A DNA stretch of 56,887 bases, taken from NCBI GenBank assembly GCA_032718475.1, contig JAUCBJ010005438.1, positions 1 through 56,887 of the forward strand, written 5' to 3'. Under the pieces are notes generated by a model. It made no database searches. It saw only the letters and a program-made list of their open reading frames with translations, and had not been told where the DNA came from. Source of the stretch: Nemertoderma westbladi. Taxonomy: Eukaryota > Xenacoelomorpha > Nemertodermatida > Nemertodermatidae. A program made the position numbers and the translations under genes. Positions within the stretch are counted from its first letter, which is position 1. Every line of letters starts with the position of its first letter. Shown one piece after another: positions 42,901 to 56,887 of the stretch.

Positions 42901-45900
42901 CACAACCCCTATCTACGAGGACAATGACACAACCGTACACAACCCCTATCTACGAGGACAATGACACAACCGTACACAACCCCTATCTACGAGGACAATG
43001 ACACAACCGTACACAACCCCTATCTACGAGGACAATGACACAACCGTACACAACCCCTATCTACGAGGACGATGACACAACCGTACACAACCCCTATCTA
43101 CGAGGGCGATGACACAACCGTACACAACCCCTATCTACGAGGACGATGAAACAACCGTACACAACCCCTATCTACGAGGACAATGACACAACCGTACACA
43201 ACCCCTATCTACGAGGGCGATGACACAACCGTACACAACCCCTATCTACGAGGACGATGAAACAACCGTACACAACCCCTATCTACGAGGACGATGACAC
43301 AACCGTACACAACCCCTATCTACGAGGGCGATGACACAACCGTACACAACCCCTATCTACGAGGACGATGACACAACCGTACACAACCCCTATCTACGAG
43401 GACGATGACACAACCGTACACAACCCCTATCTACGAGGACAATGACACAACCGTACACAACCCCTATCTACGAGGGCGATGACACAACCGTACACAACCC
43501 CTATCTACGAGGACGATGACACAACCGTACACAACCCCTATCTACGAGGACAATGACACAACCGTACACAACCCCTATCTACGAGGACGATGACACAACC
43601 GTACACAACCCCTATCTACGAGGACGATGAAACAACCGTACACAACCCCTATCTACGAGGACAATGACACAACCGTACACAACCCCTATCTACGAGGGCG
43701 ATGACACAACCGTACACAACCCATATCGACGAGGAGGATGACACAACCGTACACAACCCCTATCTACGAGGACAATGACACAACCGTACACAACCCCTAT
43801 CTACGAGGACGATGACACAACCGTACACAACCCCTATCTACGAGGACAATGACACAACCGTACACAACCCCTATCTACGAGGACGATGACACAACCGTAC
43901 ACAACCCCTATCTACGAGGACAATGACACAACCGTACACAACCCCTATCTACGAGGACGATGACACAACCGTACACAACCCCTATCTACGAGGACAATGA
44001 CACAACCGTACACAACCCCTATCTACGAGGGCGATGACACAACCGTACACAACCCCTATCTACGAGGACGATGACACAACCGTACACAACCCCTATCTAC
44101 GAGGACGATGACACAACCGTACACAACCCCTATCTACGAGGACAATGACACAACCGTACACAACCCCTATCTACGAGGGCGATGACACAACCGTACACAA
44201 CCCCTATCTACGAGGAGGATGACACAACCGTACACAACCCCTATCTACGAGGACGATGACACAACCGTACACAACCCCTATCTACGAGGACGATGACACA
44301 ACCGTACACAACCCCTATCTACGAGGACGATGACACAACCGTACACAACCCCTATCTACGAGGACAATGACACAACCGTACACAACCCCTATCTACGAGG
44401 GCGATGACACAACCGTACACAACCCCTATCTACGAGGACAATGACACAACCGTACACAACCCCTATCTACGAGGACAATGACACAACCGTACACAACCCC
44501 TATCTACGAGGACGATGACACAACCGTACACAACCCCTATCTACGAGGACGATGAAACAACCGTACACAACCCCTATCTACGAGGACAATGACACAACCG
44601 TACACAACCCCTATCTACGAGGACAATGACACAACCGTACACAACCCCTATCTACGAGGACGATGACACAACCGTACACAACCCCTATCTACGAGGGCGA
44701 TGACACAACCGTACACAACCCCTATCTACGAGGACAATGACACAACCGTACACAACCCCTATCTACGAGGACAATGACACAACCGTACACAACCCCTATC
44801 TACGAGGACGATGACACAACCGTACACAACCCCTATCTACGAGGACGATGACACAACCGTACACAACCCCTATCTACGAGGACAATGACACAACCGTACA
44901 CAACCCCTATCTACGAGGACGATGACACAACCGTACACAACCCCTATCTACGAGGACGATGACACAACCGTACACAACCCCTATCTACGAGGACGATGAC
45001 ACAACCGTACACAACCCCTATCTACGAGGACAATGACACAACCGTACACAACCCCTATCTACGAGGGCGATGACACAACCGTACACAACCCCTATCTACG
45101 AGGACAATGACACAACCGTACACAACCCCTATCTACGAGGACAATGACACAACCGTACACAACCCCTATCTACGAGGACGATGACACAACCGTACACAAC
45201 CCCTATCTACGAGGACGATGAAACAACCGTACACAACCCCTATCTACGAGGACAATGACACAACCGTACACAACCCCTATCTACGAGGGCGATGACACAA
45301 CCGTACACAACCCCTATCTACGAGGACGATGACACAACCGTACACAACCCCTATCTACGAGGACGATGACACAACCGTACACAACCCCTATCTACGAGGA
45401 CGATGACACAACCGTACACAACCCCTATCTACGAGGACGATGACACAACCGTACACAACCCCTATCTACGAGGACGATGACACAACCGTACACAACCCCT
45501 ATCTACGAGGACAATGACACAACCGTACACAACCCCTATCTACGAGGGCGATGACACAACCGTACACAACCCCTATCTACGAGGACGATGACACAACCGT
45601 ACACAACCCCTATCTACGAGGACAATGACACAACCGTACACAACCCCTATCTACGAGGGCGATGACACAACCGTACACAACCCCTATCTACGAGGACGAT
45701 GACACAACCGTACACAACCCCTATCTACGAGGACGATGAAACAACCGTACACAACCCCTATCTACGAGGACAATGACACAACCGTACACAACCCCTATCT
45801 ACGAGGGCGATGACACAACCGTACACAACCCCTATCTACGAGGACGATGACACAACCGTACACAACCCCTATCTACGAGGACGATGACACAACCGTACAC

Positions 45901-48900
45901 AACCCCTATCTACGAGGGCGATGACACAACCGTACACAACCCCTATCTACGAGGACGATGACACAACCGTACACAACCCCTATCTACGAGGACAATGACA
46001 CAACCGTACACAACCCCTATCTACGAGGACAATGACACAACCGTACACAACCCCTATCTACGAGGGCGATGACACAACCGTACACAACCCCTATCTACGA
46101 GGACGATGACACAACCGTACACAACCCCTATCTACGAGGACAATGACACAACCGTACACAACCCCTATCTACGAGGACGATGACACAACCGTACACAACC
46201 CCTATCTACGAGGACGATGACACAACCGTACACAACCCCTATCTACGAGGACAATGACACAACCGTACACAACCCCTATCTACGAGGACGATGACACAAC
46301 CGTACACAACCCCTATCTACGAGGAGGATGACACAACCGTACACAACCCCTATCTACGAGGACAATGACACAACCGTACACAACCCCTATCTACGAGGAC
46401 GATGACACAACCGTACACAACCCCTATCTACGAGGACGATGACACAACCGTACACAACCCCTATCTACGAGGACGATGACACAACCGTACACAACCCCTA
46501 TCTACGAGGACAATGACACAACCGTACACAACCCCTATCTACGAGGACGATGACACAACCGTACACAACCCCTATCTACGAGGACGATGACACAACCGTA
46601 CACAACCCCTATCTACGAGGACGATGAAACAACCGTACACAACCCCTATCTACGAGGACAATGACACAACCGTACACAACCCCTATCTACGAGGACGATG
46701 ACACAACCGTACACAACCCCTATCTACGAGGACGATGACACAACCGTACACAACCCCTATCTACGAGGACGATGACACAACCGTACACAACCCCTATCTA
46801 CGAGGACAATGACACAACCGTACACAACCCCTATCTACGAGGACGATGACACAACCGTACACAACCCCTATCTACGAGGACGATGACACAACCGTACACA
46901 ACCCCTATCTACGAGGACGATGACACAACCGTACACAACCCCTATCTACGAGGACGATGACACAACCGTACACAACCCCTATCTACGAGGACGATGACAC
47001 AACCGTACACAACCCCTATCTACGAGGACAATGACACAACCGTACACAACCCCTATCTACGAGGGCGATGACACAACCGTACACAACCCCTATCTACGAG
47101 GACAATGACACAACCGTACACAACCCCTATCTACGAGGACAATGACACAACCGTACACAACCCCTATCTACGAGGACAATGACACAACCGTACACAACCC
47201 CTATCTACGAGGACGATGACACAACCGTACACAACCCCTATCTACGAGGACGATGACACAACCGTACACAACCCCTATCTACGAGGACAATGACACAACC
47301 GTACACAACCCCTATCTACGAGGGCGATGACACAACCGTACACAACCCCTATCTACGAGGAGGATGACACAACCGTACACAACCCCTATCTACGAGGACG
47401 ATGACACAACCGTACACAACCCCTATCTACGAGGACAATGACACAACCGTACACAACCCCTATCTACGAGGGCGATGACACAACCGTACACAACCCCTAT
47501 CTACGAGGACGATGACACAACCGTACACAACCCCTATCTACGAGGACGATGACACAACCGTACACAACCCCTATCTACGAGGACGATGACACAACCGTAC
47601 ACAACCCCTATCTACGAGGACGATGACACAACCGTACACAACCCCTATCTACGAGGACAATGACACAACCGTACACAACCCCTATCTACGAGGACGATGA
47701 CACAACCGTACACAACCCCTATCTACGAGGACGATGACACAACCGTACACAACCCCTATCTACGAGGACAATGACACAACCGTACACAACCCCTATCTAC
47801 GAGGACGATGACACAACCGTACACAACCCCTATCTACGAGGACGATGACACAACCGTACACAACCCCTATCTACGAGGACGATGACACAACCGTACACAA
47901 CCCCTATCTACGAGGACAATGACACAACCGTACACAACCCCTATCTACGAGGGCGATGACACAACCGTACACAACCCCTATCTACGAGGGCGATGACACA
48001 ACCGTACACAACCGTACACAACCCCTATCTACGAGGACAATGACACAACCGTACACAACCCCTATCTACGAGGACAATGACACAACCGTACACAACCCCT
48101 ATCTACGAGGACGATGACACAACCGTACACAACCCCTATCTACGAGGACGATGACACAACCGTACACAACCCCTATCTACGAGGACAATGACACAACCGT
48201 ACACAACCCCTATCTACGAGGACGATGACACAACCGTACACAACCCCTATCTACGAGGACAATGACACAACCGTACACAACCCCTATCTACGAGGACAAT
48301 GACACAACCGTACACAACCCCTATCTACGAGGACGATGACACAACCGTACACAACCCCTATCTACGAGGACGATGACACAACCGTACACAACCCCTATCT
48401 ACGAGGACGATGACACAACCGTACACAACCCCTATCTACGAGGACAATGACACAACCGTACACAACCCCTATCTACGAGGACGATGACACAACCGTACAC
48501 AACCCCTATCTACGAGGACGATGACACAACCGTACACAACCCCTATCTACGAGGACAATGACACAACCGTACACAACCCCTATCTACGAGGGCGATGACA
48601 CAACCGTACACAACCCCTATCTACGAGGACAATGACACAACCGTACACAACCCCTATCTACGAGGACAATGACACAACCGTACACAACCCCTATCTACGA
48701 GGACGATGACACAACCGTACACAACCCCTATCTACGAGGACGATGACACAACCGTACACAACCCCTATCTACGAGGACAATGACACAACCGTACACAACC
48801 CCTATCTACGAGGGCGATGACACAACCGTACACAACCCCTATCTACGAGGAGGATGACACAACCGTACACAACCCCTATCTACGAGGACGATGACACAAC

Positions 48901-51900
48901 CGTACACAACCCCTATCTACGAGGACAATGACACAACCGTACACAACCCCTATCTACGAGGACGATGACACAACCGTACACAACCCCTATCTACGAGGAC
49001 GATGACACAACCGTACACAACCCCTATCTACGAGGACAATGACACAACCGTACACAACCCCTATCTACGAGGACGATGACACAACCGTACACAACCCCTA
49101 TCTACGAGGACGATGACACAACCGTACACAACCCCTATCTACGAGGGCGATGACACAACCGTACACAACCCCTATCTACGAGGACGATGACACAACCGTA
49201 CACAACCCCTATCTACGAGGACAATGACACAACCGTACACAACCCCTATCTACGAGGACAATGACACAACCGTACACAACCCCTATCTACGAGGACAATG
49301 ACACAACCGTACACAACCCCTATCTACGAGGGCGATGACACAACCGTACACAACCCTATCACGAGGAATGACACAACCCCTATCTACGAGGACAATGACA
49401 CAACCGTACACAACCCCTATCTACGAGGACGATGACACAACCGTACACAACCCCTATCTACGAGGACGATGACACAACCGTACACAACCCCTATCTACGA
49501 GGACAATGACACAACCGTACACAACCCCTATCTACGAGGACGATGACACAACCGTACACAACCCCTATCTACGAGGACGATGACACAACCGTACACAACC
49601 CCTATCTACGAGGACGATGACACAACCGTACACAACCCCTATCTACGAGGACAATGACACAACCGTACACAACCCCTATCTACGAGGACGATGACACAAC
49701 CGTACACAACCCCTATCTACGAGGACGATGACACAACCGTACACAACCCCTATCTACGAGGACAATGACACAACCGTACACAACCCCTATCTACGAGGAC
49801 AATGACACAACCGTACACAACCCCTATCTACGAGGACGATGACACAACCGTACACAACCCCTATCTACGAGGACAATGACACAACCGTACACAACCCCTA
49901 TCTACGAGGACAATGACACAACCGTACACAACCCCTATCTACGAGGACGATGACACAACCGTACACAACCCCTATCTACGAGGACAATGACACAACCGTA
50001 CACAACCCCTATCTACGAGGACAATGACACAACCGTACACAACCCCTATCTACGAGGACGATGACACAACCGTACACAACCCCTATCTACGAGGACAATG
50101 ACACAACCGTACACAACCCCTATCTACGAGGACGATGACACAACCGTACACAACCCCTATCTACGAGGACGATGACACAACCGTACACAACCCCTATCTA
50201 CGAGGACGATGACACAACCGTACACAACCCCTATCTACGAGGACGATGACACAACCGTACACAACCCCTATCTACGAGGACGATGACACAACCGTACACA
50301 ACCCCTATCTACGAGGACAATGACACAACCGTACACAACCCCTATCTACGAGGACAATGACACAACCGTACACAACCCCTATCTACGAGGACAATGACAC
50401 AACCGTACACAACCCCTATCTACGAGGACGATGACACAACCGTACACAACCCCTATCTACGAGGACAATGACACAACCGTACACAACCCCTATCTACGAG
50501 GACGATGACACAACCGTACACAACCCCTATCTACGAGGACGATGACACAACCGTACACAACCCCTATCTACGAGGACAATGACACAACCGTACACAACCC
50601 CTATCTACGAGGACAATGACACAACCGTACACAACCCCTATCTACGAGGACGATGACACAACCGTACACAACCCCTATCTACGAGGACAATGACACAACC
50701 GTACACAACCCCTATCTACGAGGACGATGACACAACCGTACACAACCCCTATCTACGAGGACGATGACACAACCGTACACAACCCCTATCTACGAGGACA
50801 ATGACACAACCGTACACAACCCCTATCTACGAGGACGATGACACAACCGTACACAACCCCTATCTACGAGGACAATGACACAACCGTACACAACCCCTAT
50901 CTACGAGGACGATGACACAACCGTACACAACCCCTATCTACGAGGACAATGACACAACCGTACACAACCCCTATCTACGAGGACGATGACACAACCGTAC
51001 ACAACCCCTATCTACGAGGACGATGACACAACCGTACACAACCCCTATCTACGAGGACAATGACACAACCGTACACAACCCCTATCTACGAGGACGATGA
51101 CACAACCGTACACAACCCCTATCTACGAGGACGATGACACAACCGTACACAACCCCTATCTACGAGGACGATGACACAACCGTACACAACCCCTATCTAC
51201 GAGGACAATGACACAACCGTACACAACCCCTATCTACGAGGACGATGACACAACCGTACACAACCCCTATCTACGAGGACGATGACACAACCGTACACAA
51301 CCCCTATCTACGAGGACGATGACACAACCGTACACAACCCCTATCTACGAGGACAATGACACAACCGTACACAACCCCTATCTACGAGGACGATGACACA
51401 ACCGTACACAACCCCTATCTACGAGGACAATGACACAACCGTACACAACCCCTATCTACGAGGACAATGACACAACCGTACACAACCCCTATCTACGAGG
51501 ACGATGACACAACCGTACACAACCCCTATCTACGAGGACAATGACACAACCGTACACAACCCCTATCTACGAGGACGATGACACAACCGTACACAACCCC
51601 TATCTACGAGGACGATGACACAACCGTACACAACCCCTATCTACGAGGACAATGACACAACCGTACACAACCCCTATCTACGAGGACGATGACACAACCG
51701 TACACAACCCCTATCTACGAGGACGATGACACAACCGTACACAACCCCTATCTACGAGGACGATGACACAACCGTACACAACCCCTATCTACGAGGACGA
51801 TGACACAACCGTACACAACCCCTATCTACGAGGACGATGACACAACCGTACACAACCCCTATCTACGAGGACAATGACACAACCGTACACAACCCCTATC

Positions 51901-54900
51901 TACGAGGACAATGACACAACCGTACACAACCCCTATCTACGAGGACGATGACACAACCGTACACAACCCCTATCTACGAGGACGATGACACAACCGTACA
52001 CAACCCCTATCTACGAGGACAATGACACAACCGTACACAACCCCTATCTACGAGGACGATGACACAACCGTACACAACCCCTATCTACGAGGACGATGAC
52101 ACAACCGTACACAACCCCTATCTACGAGGACAATGACACAACCGTACACAACCCCTATCTACGAGGACAATGACACAACCGTACACAACCCCTATCTACG
52201 AGGACGATGACACAACCGTACACAACCCCTATCTACGAGGACAATGACACAACCGTACACAACCCCTATCTACGAGGACGATGACACAACCGTACACAAC
52301 CCCTATCTACGAGGACGATGACACAACCGTACACAACCCCTATCTACGAGGACAATGACACAACCGTACACAACCCCTATCTACGAGGACGATGACACAA
52401 CCGTACACAACCCCTATCTACGAGGACGATGACACAACCGTACACAACCCCTATCTACGAGGACGATGACACAACCGTACACAACCCCTATCTACGAGGA
52501 CAATGACACAACCGTACACAACCCCTATCTACGAGGGCGATGACACAACCGTACACAACCCCTATCTACGAGGACGATGACACAACCGTACACAACCCCT
52601 ATCTACGAGGACAATGACACAACCGTACACAACCCCTATCTACGAGGACAATGACACAACCGTACACAACCCCTATCTACGAGGACAATGACACAACCGT
52701 ACACAACCCCTATCTACGAGGACGATGACACAACCGTACACAACCCCTATCTACGAGGACGATGACACAACCGTACACAACCCCTATCTACGAGGACGAT
52801 GACACAACCGTACACAACCCCTATCTACGAGGGCGATGACACAACCGTACACAACCCCTATCTACGAGGACGATGACACAACCGTACACAACCCCTATCT
52901 ACGAGGACAATGACACAACCGTACACAACCCCTATCTACGAGGACGATGACACAACCGTACACAACCCCTATCTACGAGGGCGATGACACAACCGTACAC
53001 AACCCCTATCTACGAGGACGATGACACAACCGTACACAACCCCTATCTACGAGGACAATGACACAACCGTACACAACCCCTATCTACGAGGACGATGACA
53101 CAACCGTACACAACCCCTATCTACGAGGGCGATGACACAACCGTACACAACCCCTATCTACGAGGACGATGACACAACCGTACACAACCCCTATCTACGA
53201 GGACGATGACACAACCGTACACAACCCCTATCTATGAGGACGATGACACAACCGTACACAACCCCTATCTACGAGGACGATGACACAACCGTACACAACC
53301 CCTATCTACGAGGACGATGACACAACCGTACACAACCCCTATCTACGAGGACAATGACACAACCGTACACAACCCCTATCTATGAGGACGATGACACAAC
53401 CGTACACAACCCCTATCTACGAGGACGATGACACAACCGTACACAACCCCTATCTACGAGGACGATGACACAACCGTACACAACCCCTATCTACGAGGAC
53501 GATGACACAACCGTACACAACCCCTATCTACGAGGACAATGACACAACCGTACACAACCCCTATCTACGAGGACAATGACACAACCGTACACAACCCCTA
53601 TCTACGAGGACAATGACACAACCGTACACAACCCCTATCTATGAGGACGATGACACAACCGTACACAACCCCTATCTACGAGGACGATGACACAACCGTA
53701 CACAACCCCTATCTACGAGGACGATGACACAACCGTACACAACCCCTATCTATGAGGACGATGACACAACCGTACACAACCCCTATCTACGAGGACAATG
53801 ACACAACCGTACACAACCCCTATCTATGAGGACGATGACACAACCGTACACAACCCCTATCTACGAGGACGATGACACAACCGTACACAACCCCTATCTA
53901 CGAGGACGATGACACAACCGTACACAACCCCTATCTATGAGGACGATGACACAACCGTACACAACCCCTATCTACGAGGACAATGACACAACCGTACACA
54001 ACCCCTATCTACGAGGACAATGACACAACCGTACACAACCCCTATCTACGAGGACAATGACACAACCGTACACAACCCCTATCTACGAGGACAATGACAC
54101 AACCGTACACAACCCCTATCTACGAGGACAATGACACAACCGTACACAACCCCTATCTACGAGGACGATGACACAACCGTACACAACCCCTATCTACGAG
54201 GGCGATGACACAACCGTACACAACCCCTATCTACGAGGACAATGACACAACCGTACACAACCCCTATCTACGAGGACAATGACACAACCGTACACAACCC
54301 CTATCTACGAGGACGATGACACAACCGTACACAACCCCTATCTACGAGGACGATGACACAACCGTACACAACCCCTATCTACGAGGACGATGACACAACC
54401 GTACACAACCCCTATCTACGAGGACGATGACACAACCGTACACAACCCCTATCTACGAGGACGATGACACAACCGTACACAACCCCTATCTACGAGGACA
54501 ATGACACAACCGTACACAACCCCTATCTACGAGGACGATGACACAACCGTACACAACCCCTATCTACGAGGACGATGACACAACCGTACACAACCCCTAT
54601 CTACGAGGACAATGACACAACCGTACACAACCCCTATCTACGAGGACGATGACACAACCGTACACAACCCCTATCTACGAGGACGATGACACAACCGTAC
54701 ACAACCCCTATCTACGAGGACAGATGACACAACCGTACACAACCCCTATCTACGAGGACAATGACACAACCGTACACAACCCCTATCTACGAGGACGATG
54801 ACACAACCGTACACAACCCCTATCTACGAGGACGATGACACAACCGTACACAACCCCTATCTACGAGGACAATGACACAACCGTACACAACCCCTATCTA

Positions 54901-56887
54901 CGAGGACGATGACACAACCGTACACAACCCCTATCTACGAGGACGATGACACAACCGTACACAACCCCTATCTACGACAATGACACAACCGTACACAACC
55001 CCTATCTACGAGGACAATGACACAACCGTACACAACCCCTATCTACGAGGACGATGACACAACCGTACACAACCCCTATCTACGAGGACGATGACACAAC
55101 CGTACACAACCGTACACAACGACACAACCGTACACAACCCCTATCTACGAGGACAATGACACAACCGTACACAACCCCTATCTACGAGGACGATGACACA
55201 ACCGTACACAACCCCTATCTACGAGGACGATGACACAACCGTACACAACCCATCACAGTACACAACCGTACACAACCCCTATCTACGAGGACAATGACAC
55301 AACCGTACACAACCCCTATCTACGAGGACGATGACACAACCGTACACAACCCCTATCTACGAGGACGATGACACAACCGTACACAACCCCTATCTACGAG
55401 GACGATGACACAACCGTACACAACCCCTATCTACGAGGACGATGACACAACCGTACACAACCCCTATCTATGAGGACGATGACACAACCGTACACAACCC
55501 CTATCTACGAGGACAATGACACAACCGTACACAACCCCTATCTACGAGGACGATGACACAACCGTACACAACCCCTATCTACGAGGACGATGACACAACC
55601 GTACACAACCCCTATCTACGAGGACAATGACACAACCGTACACAACCCCTATCTACGAGGACGATGACACAACCGTACACAACCCCTATCTACGAGGACG
55701 ATGACACAACCGTACACAACCCCTATCTACGAGGACGATGACACAACCGTACACAACCCCTATCTACGAGGACAATGACACAACCGTACACAACCCCTAT
55801 CTACGAGGACGATGACACAACCGTACACAACCCCTATCTACGAGGACGATGACACAACCGTACACAACCCCTATCTACGAGGACAATGACACAACCGTAC
55901 ACAACCCCTATCTACGAGGACGATGACACAACCGTACACAACCCCTATCTACGAGGACGATGACACAACCGTACACAACCCCTATCTACGAGGACAATGA
56001 CACAACCGTACACAACCCCTATCTACGAGGACAATGACACAACCGTACACAACCCCTATCTACGAGGGCGATGACACAACCGTACACAACCCCTATCTAC
56101 GAGGACAATGACACAACCGTACACAACCCCTATCTACGAGGACGATGACACAACCGTACACAACCCCTATCTACGAGGACGATGACACAACCGTACACAA
56201 CCCCTATCTACGAGGGCGATGACACAACTGTACACAACCCCTATCTACGAGGACGATGACACAACCGTACACAACCCCTATCTACGAGGACAATGACACA
56301 ACCGTACACAACCCCTATCTACGAGGACGATGACACAACCGTACACAACCCCTATCTATGAGGGCGATGACACAACCGTACACAACCCCTATCTACGAGG
56401 ACAATGACACAACCGTACACAACCCCTATCTACGAGGACGATGACACAACCGTACACAACCCCTATCTACGAGGACGATGACACAACCGTACACAACCCC
56501 TATCTACGAGGACGATGACACAACCGTACACAACCCCTATCTATGAGGACGATGACACAACCGTACACAACCCCTATCTACGAGGACAATGACACAACCG
56601 TACACAACCCCTATCTACGAGGACAATGACACAACCGTACACAACCCCTATCTACGAGGGCGATGACACAACCGTACACATCGACCCCTATCTACGAGGA
56701 CGATGACACAACCGTACACAACCCCTATATACGAGGACGATGACACAACCGTACACAACCCCTATCTACGAGGACGATGACACAACCGTACACAACCGTA
56801 CACAACCGTACACAACCCCTATCTACGAGGACAATGACACAACCGTACACAACCCCTATCTACGAGGAGCGATGACACAACCGTACA
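39941..56887. repeat. 37-bp minisatellite array, about 458 units, continuing beyond the window
   Basis: The unit consists of ACACAACCCCTATCTACGAG followed by GACGATGACACAACCGT. Register is exactly 37 bp over long stretches. Recurrent variants: GACAATGAC (very common), GGCGATGAC, GACGATGAAAC, GAGGATGAC and CTATGAGG. Breaks in register occur near 48005, 49350-49375, 54722, 54975, 55105-55130, 55245-55265, 56685 and 56780-56810. Because 37 is not a multiple of three, no long frame survives. No other sequence interrupts the array. Confidence 0.97.

Noticed and set aside
39191-56887. CRISPR array
   Set aside because: Units are contiguous with no unique spacers, and the context is a eukaryotic genome.
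39941-56887. Telomeric repeat, because the unit contains AACCCCTA
   Set aside because: The motif occurs once per 37 bp and is not a tandem telomere hexamer. A subtelomeric location cannot be shown from this.
39941-56887. Hammerhead-type ribozyme in the satellite unit
   Set aside because: Neither a CTGATGA core nor a paired GAAA element is present in the unit.

Overview
This is a eukaryotic, almost certainly invertebrate metazoan, genomic window made up nearly entirely of nested transposable elements and one very long minisatellite. The evidence is spliced protein coding with GT..AG junctions, a BEL/Pao element, two Ty3/Gypsy families, an APE-type LINE, a hAT-type MITE, and a host gene of the ZYG11/ZER1 substrate-receptor family. 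The species cannot be determined from the sequence. I see no prokaryotic, organellar, rRNA or tRNA gene.

Host gene. The last two coding exons of a ZYG11/ZER1-like gene lie at 65-351 and 29900-30072 (plus strand). The splice phases fit and the stop codon is at 30070-30072. The intron between them, 352-29899 (29.5 kb), is filled by nested insertions. The outermost signal is a pair of about 63-bp terminal inverted repeats (379-441 and 29750-29812) flanked by TA, which suggests that a cut-and-paste DNA transposon founded the nest in an intron originally of only about 115 bp.

Nest inside the intron. In order: a diverged, 3'-truncated BEL copy (BEL-1, 442 to about 3566); a 734-bp hAT MITE with an 8-bp target duplication and three G20-21 tracts (3911-4644); and a long, young BEL/Pao element (BEL-2, 4733-29605, 5-bp TSD ATGTG, LTRs about 99% identical). 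BEL-2 has a 2-kb leader, a broken gag-pol, and a broken extra reading frame downstream of pol (26779-28331). Its reverse transcriptase is split by a tandem dimer of a Gypsy element (12649-21810, LTR-int-LTR-int-LTR, one 5-bp TSD ACCCA). Both units of the dimer have lost most of RT and RNase H, replaced by an in-frame 12-bp tandem repeat. A 163-bp module upstream of gag in the Gypsy units is also present (89% identical, no gaps) upstream of the extra BEL frame.

Downstream of the host gene. A LINE fragment (about 30228-31966) is followed by a second LINE fragment (about 36581-37080). The sequence between them is split by a very young CsRn1-like Gypsy element (32174-36541, TSD CTAT). A third LINE fragment lies on the minus strand (37999-39190). 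From 39191 to the window end (56887) is a minisatellite of roughly 475 units. It starts with mixed 48-bp, about 45-bp and 37-bp units and becomes a nearly pure 37-bp array.

How it fits together. No element here looks able to move by itself. The three youngest LTR insertions have nearly identical LTRs yet carry several disabling lesions, which argues that they were copied in trans by relatives elsewhere. Many lesions and copy-to-copy differences are CpG transitions, including the commonest minisatellite variant, consistent with germline CpG methylation of repeats.
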